NCBI GenBank assembly: GCA_021795435.1
Contig: JAJYPJ010000008.1
Coordinates: 1-64,000, forward strand
Direction of reading: 5' to 3'
From: Pseudomonadota bacterium
GTDB lineage: Bacteria; Pseudomonadota; Gammaproteobacteria; Xanthomonadales; Rhodanobacteraceae
Length of the DNA stretch: 64,000 nt
Shown: piece after piece, positions 18,123 through 26,807 of the stretch
Numbering within the stretch: position 1 is the first letter of the stretch
Layout: the number at the start of each line of letters is the position of its first letter
Made by a program: the position numbers and the translations under genes
Notes under the pieces: model-generated
Seen by the model: only the letters and a program-made list of their open reading frames with translations
What the model was told of the DNA's origin: nothing
The model's database searches: none

Positions 18123-18974
18123 TCAACCTGCCACGCGCAGCGAAAAATCCACTGCGCGAATATTCTTGGTTAGCGCCCCTACGGAAATGTAATCGACGCC
18201 GGTCCTGGCAATGTCGAGCAATCGGTGGAGTTCAGCGCCGCCCGAAGCCTCAAGAGGGACAAGCCCCCTGCATCGGCCTACCGCCTCCGTCATGTCATGC
18301 AGCGTGAAATTGTCGAGCAGGATGCGCGTGGGGGCATGTCGAAGCGCTTCGTCCAATTGCGACAGCGTTTCCACCTCAACGACGATCGGCAGCGATCCAT
18401 GGCGACTCCGCGCCAATTTGATGGCTGCCGTGATGCCGCCTGTGGCCGCGATGTGATTTTCCTTGATTAGGACCATGTCGTACAAACCGATGCGATGATT
18501 GAAGCCCCCGCCGCAACGCACCGCGTATTTCTGGGCCAAACGCAGGCCAGGGAGCGTCTTTCGCGTGTCAAGTATCCGAGCCTTCGTACCGGCGACTGCG
18601 GCCACACAGGCGGCCGTGGCCGTTGCCGTTGCGGACATTGTCTGCAGGAAGTTGATCGCGCAGCGCTCCGCTGACAACAAAGCGCGGCTTCTTGCCTCGA
18701 TCGCACAGATGTCCGTCCCGCCTCGAATGGGTTCGCCATCGGCATGCTGCCAAACGAAGCGCACGTCAGGATCCAGCGCGCGAAAACAAGCCTCAAACCA
18801 TGGCGTGCCAGCCAGAATGGCATGCTCACGGCAGTGCAAATGCGCGCGCAACGGCAAATCGTCGACAAGATCCGCGGTGACATCCCCAACGCTGCCGAGG
18901 TCCTCGGCTAGCGCCCGTCCGACATCATGGTCAATGGCGGCCGCTTCGGCGGGCCGCAGCGCGCTATGGCTCAT
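18123..18974 (-). CDS. nadC: Nicotinate-nucleotide pyrophosphorylase (carboxylating)
   Basis: 283 residues, normal for quinolinate phosphoribosyltransferase. Key motifs are AILDTRKTLPGLR-like (ARILDTRKTLPGLRLAQKYA) with the KYAVRCGGGFNHR continuation that forms the quinolinate and PRPP site, plus VVEVET, RILLDNF and LEASGG of the barrel. It converts quinolinate and PRPP to nicotinate mononucleotide in NAD synthesis. The start overlaps the stop of the upstream DUF1631 gene by 4 bp, suggesting one transcript. Confidence 0.95.
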   Translation of the reverse strand: MSHSALRPAEAAAIDHDVGRALAEDLGSVGDVTADLVDDLPLRAHLHCREHAILAGTPWFEACFRALDPDVRFVWQHADGEPIRGGTDICAIEARSRALLSAERCAINFLQTMSATATATAACVAAVAGTKARILDTRKTLPGLRLAQKYAVRCGGGFNHRIGLYDMVLIKENHIAATGGITAAIKLARSRHGSLPIVVEVETLSQLDEALRHAPTRILLDNFTLHDMTEAVGRCRGLVPLEASGGAELHRLLDIARTGVDYISVGALTKNIRAVDFSLRVAG

Positions 18975-21322
18975 GTACGGGGAGCGATCACCTGGGGTTG
19001 CGCACTACGAAGGCGCTCGACAATGGCGTCCAGTGCGCGGTCGAACAACGGGACTTCCTCAAGCAGTACAGCTCGGCCTGCCTCGATATCTTGCGCCAAT
19101 TGCAGCGTCGACTTGTCGGCGACCTTCAGTCCTCGGCGGTTGACGAACAGATATCGTCCACTGATTGGGCTGACCCATGAGAGCTTCGCCCGGTCATGAG
19201 CGCCATCGACGGCGACAAATTCAAACCAGCAGCCCGGCTTCAGGCCGCGGACGACTTGCATCGTCTCGCTCGTCGCAACCCCAAGTTCACCGTCATCGCC
19301 GGACGAGGACAAAGGAGCGACGGCAACGGGCTCCGGCTCCAGCGCGGGTGGCAGGACATCGTCGATTGTGGAAGCCGCGGTGGCGGACACCGATGCTGCC
19401 GCCGGCGACGACATGGATGCGTCGCCAAGCAGTGGTCGATAAAGTGAGTTGAGCTGTTCCAGAAGACGATTCTGGTCAGGCTCCTGTAACGCCACGGTGG
19501 CGAGACCAACGCGCAGCGTCCGCTCAAGCTCTGGAAGAAGCGCCCGCAGGCGCTGGCGTGAATCCTCGTCGGGCTTGGCCTCGAAACTCCAAAGCAGGTC
19601 ATCTATGAATCGGAGCGCGGTCCGATATTCCGGCGTGTCTGAACCTTGGCGCAGGAGCAGCAACACCAAGTAGTTGGCCCATGGGCGTGTCAGGAGGCTG
19701 CGAACCAGCTGGGGCGGGTTCCGCCCTTGCAAGTGGTCGAGGACTGCATTTGCCGCGGTGCGCCGCGCGTGCTCGAGCTTCTCTCGACCCCGTGCTGCCT
19801 CAGCAGCTCGCAATTCCGTCAGCTCGGCACGCTTGCGGTGGGCATCGAGTTGGGCCGTGAACTCGACGAGAAGCCGCTCGAACACGCCGAGATCGTCATC
19901 AAAATCCTGCAACAACCGCTCGACGACGGCGCGAACGTCGCCGAGAAGCCGCTGGTCCGGATCGGATTCCCGTGACCAACCCTTGGCGCTCTCGGCAAGC
20001 GTGTCGAGCAGCCGTCGCGCCGGATGCGCGCGCTGTGCAAACAGGCGGCGATCGAGGATCGCGACTTTCAGGTAGGGAATTTGCAACCGCGCCAGCAATG
20101 CCTGCATTTCTGCTGGCAAATTTCGATCCTGCAGGATGAACTCGAACAACATGCTAACGAGGTCGATGGTGTCCTCATCCGCCTCGGAAACGCGCGCACG
20201 GGACTGGCCGCTAATCCTCGAGACTTGCTCGAGCAAGTCATCCTTGACGTGGCGAACCTCGCCCAACGCGTCGCTGGCATTTCGCGCCGCGAGGTTGGCC
20301 CGGGCAATTTCGGCTTGCAGTAGCGTCAACGCGCCGAGCAACTCGGCGGGTCCGGGCAACGGTACATTCGCGTAGCCCATGGTTCCCGGTGCGGGTTGCC
20401 CCCCCGCTGGCGACAGGGCCGAATCAGGGCCACGGCGCGCGGCTAAAAGGCTGCTCAATTGCGCAAGCAGGTCAACCTGAGCCGCATGATTCGCGGCATC
20501 TTCAGCGGTGCCTGCCTGTGCGCGAGCACCGGCAATGGCCGGGGCCTGGACCGGTTCAGCGCGCGTGCCGCCCACGTGACGGATCTGTGGCAGCACCCCT
20601 GCTTGGGCAAGCGTCAGATTGATCTCCTCGTAAAGCGCCTCAACGCCGCTCATGACATAGCGATCGAAAAGCTTGTAGACGATCAGCTTGACGCGAACCC
20701 CCGTTTCCAGGTCGCGCAGTGCGGTGCGAAAGCCCTGGGCCAGGGCACCAGGATCTAGTGGCCCCAGCGCGTTATCAAAACGCACGCCCCCGGCAAGCAC
20801 GGACAATCGCTCGTTGAGCGCGAAGAGGCTACGTGCCAGCCGCTGTTCAACTTTGCTAGCCATGCTGCTGATGGCCAGGGACTCTTCAAGCTCGGCGTCC
20901 TCGACCAAACTGAGCTCATTGCGGGCCCCGGCTGATGATTCCGTCAGGGACCGCCTCTCCCGAAGACGCCCGGCCGCTAGGTCCGTGAGCCGGCGGCCCA
21001 CATCGTCGACAAATTGACGCTCTATGATGCCTCGTTTCTTTCGCAATTCGCGCATGCCATCGAAGTACTCGACTTGCAGTGCATTGCTGGCGGCTTTTTC
21101 AGCGAGGTCGAACAGCGCGTCGTCCAGGCTGTCGAACAGGCTGGCCGTCAAAGCCTGCAGATGCCTCTGGGTGATGCTTCGCACGGCCCCCAGAAGCTCC
21201 CCCGGGCGCCCTTCTTGCTCGCCGCGACGTGGGGCGATGGGCACGACCTTGCCGGTTGTCGATTCTTCAGGGCTACTCATGGTTGCAAAGGGGCACGGAT
21301 CCAGAGTCGCATTGTCACGCAT
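18971..21322 (-). CDS. DUF1631 family protein (large, cytoplasmic)
   Basis: 783 residues from an ATG at 21322; an internal ATG at 21280 (MSSPEEST) would give 769 and neither has a strong ribosome site. The sequence is mostly long, charged helices (for example ERQFVDDVGRRLTDLAAGR) typical of DUF1631. The C-terminal 100 residues form a separate small beta-rich module with GCWFEFVAVDG, RAKLSWVSPISGRYLFVNRR and GLKVADKS, which reads like a PilZ-type fold, though without the classic RxxxR motif that I could identify. No function is established. It is coupled to nadC by a 4-bp overlap. Confidence 0.8.
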   Translation of the reverse strand: MRDNATLDPCPFATMSSPEESTTGKVVPIAPRRGEQEGRPGELLGAVRSITQRHLQALTASLFDSLDDALFDLAEKAASNALQVEYFDGMRELRKKRGIIERQFVDDVGRRLTDLAAGRLRERRSLTESSAGARNELSLVEDAELEESLAISSMASKVEQRLARSLFALNERLSVLAGGVRFDNALGPLDPGALAQGFRTALRDLETGVRVKLIVYKLFDRYVMSGVEALYEEINLTLAQAGVLPQIRHVGGTRAEPVQAPAIAGARAQAGTAEDAANHAAQVDLLAQLSSLLAARRGPDSALSPAGGQPAPGTMGYANVPLPGPAELLGALTLLQAEIARANLAARNASDALGEVRHVKDDLLEQVSRISGQSRARVSEADEDTIDLVSMLFEFILQDRNLPAEMQALLARLQIPYLKVAILDRRLFAQRAHPARRLLDTLAESAKGWSRESDPDQRLLGDVRAVVERLLQDFDDDLGVFERLLVEFTAQLDAHRKRAELTELRAAEAARGREKLEHARRTAANAVLDHLQGRNPPQLVRSLLTRPWANYLVLLLLRQGSDTPEYRTALRFIDDLLWSFEAKPDEDSRQRLRALLPELERTLRVGLATVALQEPDQNRLLEQLNSLYRPLLGDASMSSPAAASVSATAASTIDDVLPPALEPEPVAVAPLSSSGDDGELGVATSETMQVVRGLKPGCWFEFVAVDGAHDRAKLSWVSPISGRYLFVNRRGLKVADKSTLQLAQDIEAGRAVLLEEVPLFDRALDAIVERLRSAQPQVIAPRT

Positions 21323-21360
21323 TGTGAACGACGCGATGTGACCACGGTCACGTTCCCGCG

Positions 21361-21627
21361 TCAGTGCGGAAAATCAACGATCTGCATCGTGCCAATGCCT
21401 TCGTCCGGCAGAAGTACCGGGATGCCGTCGTCGAGGCGATAGACGACCTTGCCGTCACGGGTGACCAAGCCATCGGCCAATGGCGTCCCGACAATTGAGC
21501 CGCGCACCGTCGTCACCGCGCCAGTGGCAATGGCCCGATTAACGAGCTCGCGCTCGGCCCGGGTCAAAGGGCGAAGCGGGGCCTTGCTAACGGGGCAGAC
21601 AAGTATCTCGAGCAGGCGGGAGTCCAT
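21361..21627 (-). CDS. Trm112/YcaR-family small protein
   Basis: 88 residues from the ATG at 21627. The N-terminus MDSRLLEILVCPVSKAPL is the conserved start of the Trm112/YcaR family, and the C-terminal GIPVLLPDEG completes it. Most zinc-binding members have CPxC-type pairs; here only the first Cys (C11 in LVCPVSK) remains, so a zinc ribbon is unlikely. It is longer than E. coli YcaR (about 60) because of a central insertion around residues 25-60. It diverges from purE with 54 bp between starts. Confidence 0.8.
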   Translation of the reverse strand: MDSRLLEILVCPVSKAPLRPLTRAERELVNRAIATGAVTTVRGSIVGTPLADGLVTRDGKVVYRLDDGIPVLLPDEGIGTMQIVDFPH

Positions 21628-21681
21628 GGTGCAGGGCAATGCAGGGCCCGTGTACGATAGCTGTTTTAGCGAGACAGGCCA

Positions 21682-22194
21682 ATGCCCGACACTATGCAAT
21701 CTCCCCGCGTCGGCGTGGTGATGGGTTCGCGCTCGGATTGGGAAACCTTGCAGCACGCTGCGCGGACGCTGGATGATTTGGCAATCGCCCACGAAGTGCG
21801 GGTCGTTTCGGCGCATCGCACGCCGGACCTTTTATTCGAGTATGCCAGGCAGGCGAGTGACCGAGGCTTGGCCGTCCTCATTGCCGGCGCCGGTGGCGCC
21901 GCGCATCTACCAGGCATGCTTGCGGCGAAGACGGTACTGCCTGTGCTGGGCGTGCCGGTTTCCACGCAGGCGCTGGGTGGCATGGATTCCTTATTGTCGA
22001 TCGTGCAGATGCCTGCCGGCATACCCGTGGGAACGCTCGCGATCGGGCGCGCTGGCGCGATCAACGCCGCACTACTGGCGGCTGCAATCCTGGCCTTGAG
22101 CGACCCTGACCTGACCGGACGCCTTGTCCAATTCCGGAGCGCGCAGACAGACGCGGTACTCGCAGCGCCGGATCCTCGCGAGGGCGGTAAGTGA
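21682..22194 (+). CDS. purE: 5-(carboxyamino)imidazole ribonucleotide mutase
   Basis: 170 residues, class I PurE length. The substrate loop GSRSDW, the SAHRTPD motif with its catalytic His, and the [11 protein letters not shown] loop are intact. It moves the carboxylate from N5-CAIR to CAIR in purine synthesis, working right after PurK. The purK start overlaps its stop by 4 bp (GTGA). Confidence 0.96.
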   Translation: MPDTMQSPRVGVVMGSRSDWETLQHAARTLDDLAIAHEVRVVSAHRTPDLLFEYARQASDRGLAVLIAGAGGAAHLPGMLAAKTVLPVLGVPVSTQALGGMDSLLSIVQMPAGIPVGTLAIGRAGAINAALLAAAILALSDPDLTGRLVQFRSAQTDAVLAAPDPREGGK

Positions 22195-23360
22195 TTGGTC
22201 GCCAGCCGGTAGTCGGGATCCTGGGCGGTGGGCAATTGGCCCGCATGCTGGTTTTGGCCGGTAGTCCCTTGGGCGTCCGGTTCGTCGTGGTTGACGGCAG
22301 TCCTGAAGCTTGCGCTGGACAAGTGGCGCCGTTACGGGTGGCGGACTGGCGTGATACGGAGAGTCTCTCGCGGTTTGCTGCCGAGGTGGATGTCGCCACG
22401 TTCGATTTCGAGAATGTGCCAGCTGAAACAGCGACTTGGCTCGCAAAGCGGGTTCCGGTCTATCCAAACCCGTCGGCGCTGGCTGTGGCGCAAGACCGTG
22501 TGAGCGAAAAGATGGCATTTCGCGACATCGGATTGGAGACGCCGGCATTCTTGCCGGTTGCATCGCGCGTGGATCTCGCCTTTGCCGTTGACGCTATCGG
22601 TCTTCCCGCCATTCTCAAGACGCGTCGGCTGGGCTACGACGGCAAGGGCCAATTCCGCCTGCGCAGTCCGGCCGACGTCGAACCGGCTTGGGCTGCATTG
22701 GGTGGGCAAGCAAGCCCCCATGGGCTGGTGCTGGAAGCATTCGTCCCTTTTAGTCGCGAACTTTCAGTGGTGGCTGTGCGAGGCCAGGGGGGCGAGTTCC
22801 GGGCGTGGCCGCTGACTCGCAACTGGCACCACGACGGGATTCTGGCGTTGAGTCTCGCGCCAACCGACATCAACCCGTCGCTGGTTGAGACTGCCATCGG
22901 ACGTGTCCGGACGTTGGCGGAACGGCTCGACTACGTCGGTGTTCTCGCACTGGAACTGTTCGAGGCGGATGGTCGACTGCTGGGCAATGAGATGGCCCCG
23001 AGGGTGCACAATTCCGGGCACTGGACGATCGAAGGCGCGGTCACCAGTCAATTTGAGAACCACGTCCGTGCAGTTCTGGGCTGGCCGTTGGGCGACACCG
23101 CGCTCCGCGCCCCCAGCCTGATGTTCAACTGGATTGGCCAGCTTCCAGAGCCACGAGGGGCGGCGCTTGCTCTTCCCGGGGTGCACTGGCACGACTATGG
23201 CAAGGACCCGAGGCCCGGACGCAAGGTGGGGCACGCCACCGTGAGTGCATCCGACGCTTCGGCCCTGGCTGAGCGCGCCAGCGCACTCGCGTCCGCGCTT
23301 GGCTGCCAACGACAGTTGAACCCGGCGTTGGCAGCCGTGATGACGGCAGGTGCCATCTGA
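22191..23360 (+). CDS. purK: 5-(carboxyamino)imidazole ribonucleotide synthase
   Basis: 389 residues with a GTG start at 22191 and GAGGGCGG upstream. It is an ATP-grasp enzyme: the N-terminal [12 protein letters not shown], central [14 protein letters not shown], and C-terminal [13 protein letters not shown] motifs are those of PurK. It carboxylates AIR with bicarbonate and ATP. It is translationally coupled to purE and convergent with sodB. It is somewhat longer than E. coli PurK (355). Confidence 0.95.
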   Translation: MIGRQPVVGILGGGQLARMLVLAGSPLGVRFVVVDGSPEACAGQVAPLRVADWRDTESLSRFAAEVDVATFDFENVPAETATWLAKRVPVYPNPSALAVAQDRVSEKMAFRDIGLETPAFLPVASRVDLAFAVDAIGLPAILKTRRLGYDGKGQFRLRSPADVEPAWAALGGQASPHGLVLEAFVPFSRELSVVAVRGQGGEFRAWPLTRNWHHDGILALSLAPTDINPSLVETAIGRVRTLAERLDYVGVLALELFEADGRLLGNEMAPRVHNSGHWTIEGAVTSQFENHVRAVLGWPLGDTALRAPSLMFNWIGQLPEPRGAALALPGVHWHDYGKDPRPGRKVGHATVSASDASALAERASALASALGCQRQLNPALAAVMTAGAI

Positions 23361-23383
23361 TCAGGCGATGAAACCGACGCGAA

Positions 23384-23962
23384 TCAGCTCATGCAGCTCG
23401 CGGCAAATTCCCAGTTGACTAGCTTCCAGAATGAGTCGATGTACTTGGCGCGCGCATTCCGATAGTCGATGTAGTAGGCGTGCTCCCATACGTCGCAAGT
23501 CAGCAGTGGGCGATCCGCGCCGGTCAGGGGTGTTGCCGCGTTGGACGTACTCATGAGACCCACGCTGCCATCAGGGCGCTGAACGAGCCAAGCCCAGCCG
23601 GATCCGAAGGTGCCGACCGCGATCTTCGTGAACTCTTCGCGAAATTTGTCAATTGACCCAAAAGCCTTCGTCAGCGCGTCAGCCAACTTGCCGGTTGGAT
23701 CGCCGCCACCCCTCGGAGAGAGGGAATTCCAGTAAAACGTGTGGTTCCAGACCTGCGCCGCATTGTTGAAAAGGGTGCCGCTCGAGGACCGCACGATTTG
23801 CTCAAGGCTCATCGCCTCGAACTCGGTACCCTTAATCAAGTTGTTGGTGTTGGTCACATACGTTGCGTGATGCTTTGCGTAGTGGAAATCAATGGTTTCT
23901 GCCGAGATGTGGGGTTCCAGCGCAGTGCGGTCATACGGGAGGGGGGGAAGCTCGATAGCCAT
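23384..23962 (-). CDS. sodB: Superoxide dismutase, iron type
   Basis: 192 residues, the size of E. coli SodB. The four metal ligands are at H27, H74, D157 and H161 ([13 protein letters not shown]). The [14 protein letters not shown] stretch places the outer-sphere glutamine (Q70) in the N-terminal half, as in iron enzymes rather than manganese enzymes. It removes superoxide in the cytoplasm. It diverges from grxD across about 115 bp. I did not find a Fur-box-like palindrome in that gap by eye. Confidence 0.95.
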   Translation of the reverse strand: MAIELPPLPYDRTALEPHISAETIDFHYAKHHATYVTNTNNLIKGTEFEAMSLEQIVRSSSGTLFNNAAQVWNHTFYWNSLSPRGGGDPTGKLADALTKAFGSIDKFREEFTKIAVGTFGSGWAWLVQRPDGSVGLMSTSNAATPLTGADRPLLTCDVWEHAYYIDYRNARAKYIDSFWKLVNWEFAASCMS

Positions 23963-24079
23963 GACGTGCTCCGGTTGGCGTGAAGGAAAGTGTGTCGCGG
24001 GCAGGGATCCATCCTGCGGGCGCTGCTAAACTGTGCGACTGATTCCGCGCTTGCCGGACCCTAGTTTAATGGTGCTTCA

Positions 24080-24409
24080 ATGGATGTGAATGCTCGGATT
24101 AAGGCGGTTCTCGACGCACATCCTCTGGTGCTCTTCATGAAGGGAACGCCGCAATACCCGATGTGCGGTTATTCCAGCCGGGCAGCGCAAGTGCTGCGCG
24201 AAGTGGGGGCGCCATTTCATGCTGTGAATATCCTCGAGGATCCCGAGCTGCGTGCGGCACTGCCGCGCTATGCCAATTGGCCGACGTTTCCGCAGCTGTA
24301 CCTGCATGGCGAACTGTTGGGTGGCTGCGACATCGCGTTGGAGCTCAAGGCTTCGGGAGAACTGCAGCGCCTTGCGCTTGACGCAGCGGCATGGGGGCAT
24401 CCAGCGTGA
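24080..24409 (+). CDS. grxD: Monothiol glutaredoxin Grx4 type with CGYS active site
   Basis: 109 residues, the length of Grx4/GrxD. The arrangement FMKGTPQYPMCGYSSRAAQVL, the WPTFPQLYLHGELLGGCDI region and the cis-Pro TFPQ are those of CGFS-type monothiol glutaredoxins that bind a glutathione-ligated [2Fe-2S] cluster with BolA partners. The active site reads C29-G30-Y31-S32 instead of the nearly universal CGFS. The gene overlaps the following SDR frame. Confidence 0.93.
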   Translation: MDVNARIKAVLDAHPLVLFMKGTPQYPMCGYSSRAAQVLREVGAPFHAVNILEDPELRAALPRYANWPTFPQLYLHGELLGGCDIALELKASGELQRLALDAAAWGHPA

Positions 24410-25161
24410 CTGTCCCAGCGAATTACGCTCCCGCACCTCAATCCATGGCGGGGCGAATTGTCCTCGTGGTTGGCGCGACAGGCGGCCTGGGCCGGGCGAC
24501 GGCACTGGCGAGCGCGGGGGCAGGTGCGACGGTCGTTCTGCTTTCGCGACGCGTGCGCGCACTCGAGCGCGTCTATGACGAGATTCTGGAACTTGGCGCG
24601 CCTCAGCCGGCGATTTATCCACTAAATCTCGAAGGCGCATCGCCCAAGGACTATAGCGATCTCGGGTCGCGCATCCGGGACGAACTGGGCGGACTCGATG
24701 CGGTGGCGTTCGCTGCAGCACGCTTCGATGGTCTTATGCCGCTCGCGCCGATCGAACCCGAGGTGTGGCTCAGTCAAATTCACGTCAACCTCAGTGCCCC
24801 ATTTCTGATGACACAAGCGCTGATGCCGCTGCTGGGTGAGCGCCCGGACGCCGCCATCGCATTTGCTCTGGATGATCCGGCGCGCATTCGACGCGCCCAC
24901 TGGTCGGGCTATGGCGTTGCCAAAGCGGCCACGGAGGGCCTGTTCTCGATCCTTGCCGAGGAGCACCATGAGGGGCCTGTGCGCATCCATGCGTTGCGAC
25001 CCGCGCCGATGAGGACAGCCCTGCGCAGGCTTGCCTACTTTGGCGAGTTGGCTGATGCGCAGCCGGCGCCCGATGCCGCAGGGGCTGCACTGGCGTGGTT
25101 GTTAAGCGGGGCCGGCGCGGCGCTGCGCAGCCGCGTGCTCGATCTGAGCTCCGAGGCTTGA
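24391..25161 (+). CDS. Short-chain dehydrogenase/reductase, YciK-like
   Basis: 256 residues from the ATG at 24391; a GTG at 24406 would instead overlap grxD by only 4 bp and is a real alternative. The NAD(P) motif is VVGATGGLGRATAL and the catalytic Tyr-Lys pair is in YGVAKAA (SGYGVAKAATE). The length and the NLEGASPKDY and RIHALRPAPMRT stretches fit the YciK group of oxidoreductases, whose substrate is unknown. It sits between grxD and a MarC gene in one closely spaced plus-strand run. Confidence 0.85.
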   Translation: MGASSVTVPANYAPAPQSMAGRIVLVVGATGGLGRATALASAGAGATVVLLSRRVRALERVYDEILELGAPQPAIYPLNLEGASPKDYSDLGSRIRDELGGLDAVAFAAARFDGLMPLAPIEPEVWLSQIHVNLSAPFLMTQALMPLLGERPDAAIAFALDDPARIRRAHWSGYGVAKAATEGLFSILAEEHHEGPVRIHALRPAPMRTALRRLAYFGELADAQPAPDAAGAALAWLLSGAGAALRSRVLDLSSEA

Positions 25162-25163
25162 CT

Positions 25164-25775
25164 GTGGAGCCCAACGTCAACGCATTGTCCGCGGGAATCC
25201 TGCTGTTCCTGATCATGGATCCGCTGGGCAATGTCCCGCTGTTTCTCAGCTTGCTGAAGAATGTCGCACCACGGCGCCGGCGTTGGGTTCTTCTTCGCGA
25301 ACTGATGATCGCATTGGGGGTTCTGTTCGCATTCCTCCTTGGCGGTGGATTCATTTTGCGGGTACTGCAGCTCAGGCAGGAATCAGTATCCATCGCGGGT
25401 GGCTTAGTCTTGTTCCTGATCGGCGTACGCATGATCTTTCCGCCAAAGGAAGGCGTGTTCGGCGCAACCGGTGACGGCGAGCCATTCATCGTGCCGATGG
25501 CGATCCCGTCCGTCGCCGGACCCAGCACGATGGCAGCGCTGCTGTTACTGGCCAACCAACACCCGGGGCGGCTTGGAGCCTGGAGTGTGGCCTTGTTCGC
25601 TGCCTGGCTGGCTACAGCGGCGATCCTGCTTTCCTCCACGTACCTGTTCCGCTGGCTTGGCGAGCAGGTTCTGACCGCGCTTGAGCGGCTCATGGGGATG
25701 TTGCTGGTCGCGCTGTCGGTCCAGATGTTCCTGGGTGGCGTTGTCGGCTATCTGCGCGCAGCCAAGGGCGCTTGA
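25164..25775 (+). CDS. MarC family integral membrane protein
   Basis: 203 residues from a GTG at 25164, preferred because GAGG lies 7 bp upstream; a TTG at 25158 that overlaps the SDR stop is possible. Six membrane segments are seen. Conserved MarC features are FLIMDPLGNVPLFLSLLKN near the start and IPSVAGPSTMAALLLLA in the middle. Despite the name, MarC proteins have no proven role in multiple antibiotic resistance. Its last 28 bp overlap the end of the convergent gene that follows. Confidence 0.88.
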   Translation: MEPNVNALSAGILLFLIMDPLGNVPLFLSLLKNVAPRRRRWVLLRELMIALGVLFAFLLGGGFILRVLQLRQESVSIAGGLVLFLIGVRMIFPPKEGVFGATGDGEPFIVPMAIPSVAGPSTMAALLLLANQHPGRLGAWSVALFAAWLATAAILLSSTYLFRWLGEQVLTALERLMGMLLVALSVQMFLGGVVGYLRAAKGA

Positions 25776-26662
25776 TCGACTTGCGCCGCGTTTGATGGAG
25801 GCAGAACCTCAAGCATGCCACGCGCTTGGGCGGCGCGCGCGAAGTCGGCCACGTCGGCCACGTCGACACCCGTTTGTCCCGCAATTTCGGCCAATGTGGA
25901 TGGCCGGCGCATGAGTGCCGAGGCGATTCGGAAATGGCGCGGGAACTCTCGCTCGATCTCCGGCCAGCGCGTCAGGTGCAGCCGACTGTCTTCCTGGGCG
26001 CCCTGAGGTAGGGCTCCGGGATGGGCAATCAGCGCGGCGTACCAGCGGAGACGCGGCAAGCCCTGGGCCTGGGCGCCATCCGCTGCAGCCAGTGTATCCC
26101 CATCCGGAATCGTTGCTGCGCTGCATCGCTCCAGTAGCAGGGTGGCCAGTGGTTTCAGCGCTGTGTCGCCAAACCATCGGTCAAGTTTGGGATCGATCAC
26201 CAGCCGTCGTCCGGATCCTTCGATCACCAGCGGTGTACTTGCATCGCTCAGCAGCCAGTCGCAAAGGCGGGGCACTTCGCGCGGTGAGGTCGCCTCGATG
26301 GCGGGATCGTCAACCGCAGCACCGTCCTCCGCGCCGTCTTCTGCCAATTGCCCCCGTGCCGCCGCAAGGGCTCGTGCAAGTGTTTCGGCCTGAGCGGGGA
26401 GCAACAAATGCAGTGCGCGCGCCGCGGCTTCCGCGCTGGCTGGAGTGGTACTGCAGGCGATCGTGGAACGACCGGCGGCAGTCAGCTTGAGCCATGTCAT
26501 ATGCCCACCGAGCGTGTCGGCATCGACCAGCACGACATCAGCCGCGTCTTCGTCCGCACGATGCCAGCGTTGAGCCTCCGGCCCCATTTCGTCCAGCAAC
26601 GTTCCCAACTGCCGGGCGGTGGGATTCTCGAAGCCACTGAGGGCCAATCCATAGGTTTTCAT
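25748..26662 (-). CDS. Uncharacterised protein, 304 residues
   Basis: I do not recognise this protein. From the ATG at 26662 it begins MKTYGLALSGFENPTARQLG. The first 75 residues alternate short strands and helices (DVVLVDADTL, TWLKLTAAG) in a pattern like a receiver or other Rossmann-like half. The middle is Ala-rich, and residues 240-290 (FRIASALMRRPSTLAEIAG, then DVADVADFARAAQARGM) look like a small winged-helix or helix-turn-helix. It could be a degenerate two-component or regulatory protein. It diverges from gltX across 145 bp and overlaps the end of marC tail to tail by 28 bp. The full-length frame and codon pattern argue that it is a real gene. Confidence 0.7.
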   Translation of the reverse strand: MKTYGLALSGFENPTARQLGTLLDEMGPEAQRWHRADEDAADVVLVDADTLGGHMTWLKLTAAGRSTIACSTTPASAEAAARALHLLLPAQAETLARALAAARGQLAEDGAEDGAAVDDPAIEATSPREVPRLCDWLLSDASTPLVIEGSGRRLVIDPKLDRWFGDTALKPLATLLLERCSAATIPDGDTLAAADGAQAQGLPRLRWYAALIAHPGALPQGAQEDSRLHLTRWPEIEREFPRHFRIASALMRRPSTLAEIAGQTGVDVADVADFARAAQARGMLEVLPPSNAAQVDQAPLAARR

Positions 26663-26807
26663 GGTTCGGGGTCGCTTACGCGTAGACAGTAGGTCAGGGT
26701 GCATTTTCCCTGAGTGGAGCCTCTACGCCATCGGAAAAACTCCCGGGGCGCGTAAACAATCGCAACGTCGCTAAACTTGCCTGCCCTGCCGTCACCGCTG
26801 CGTTCCC

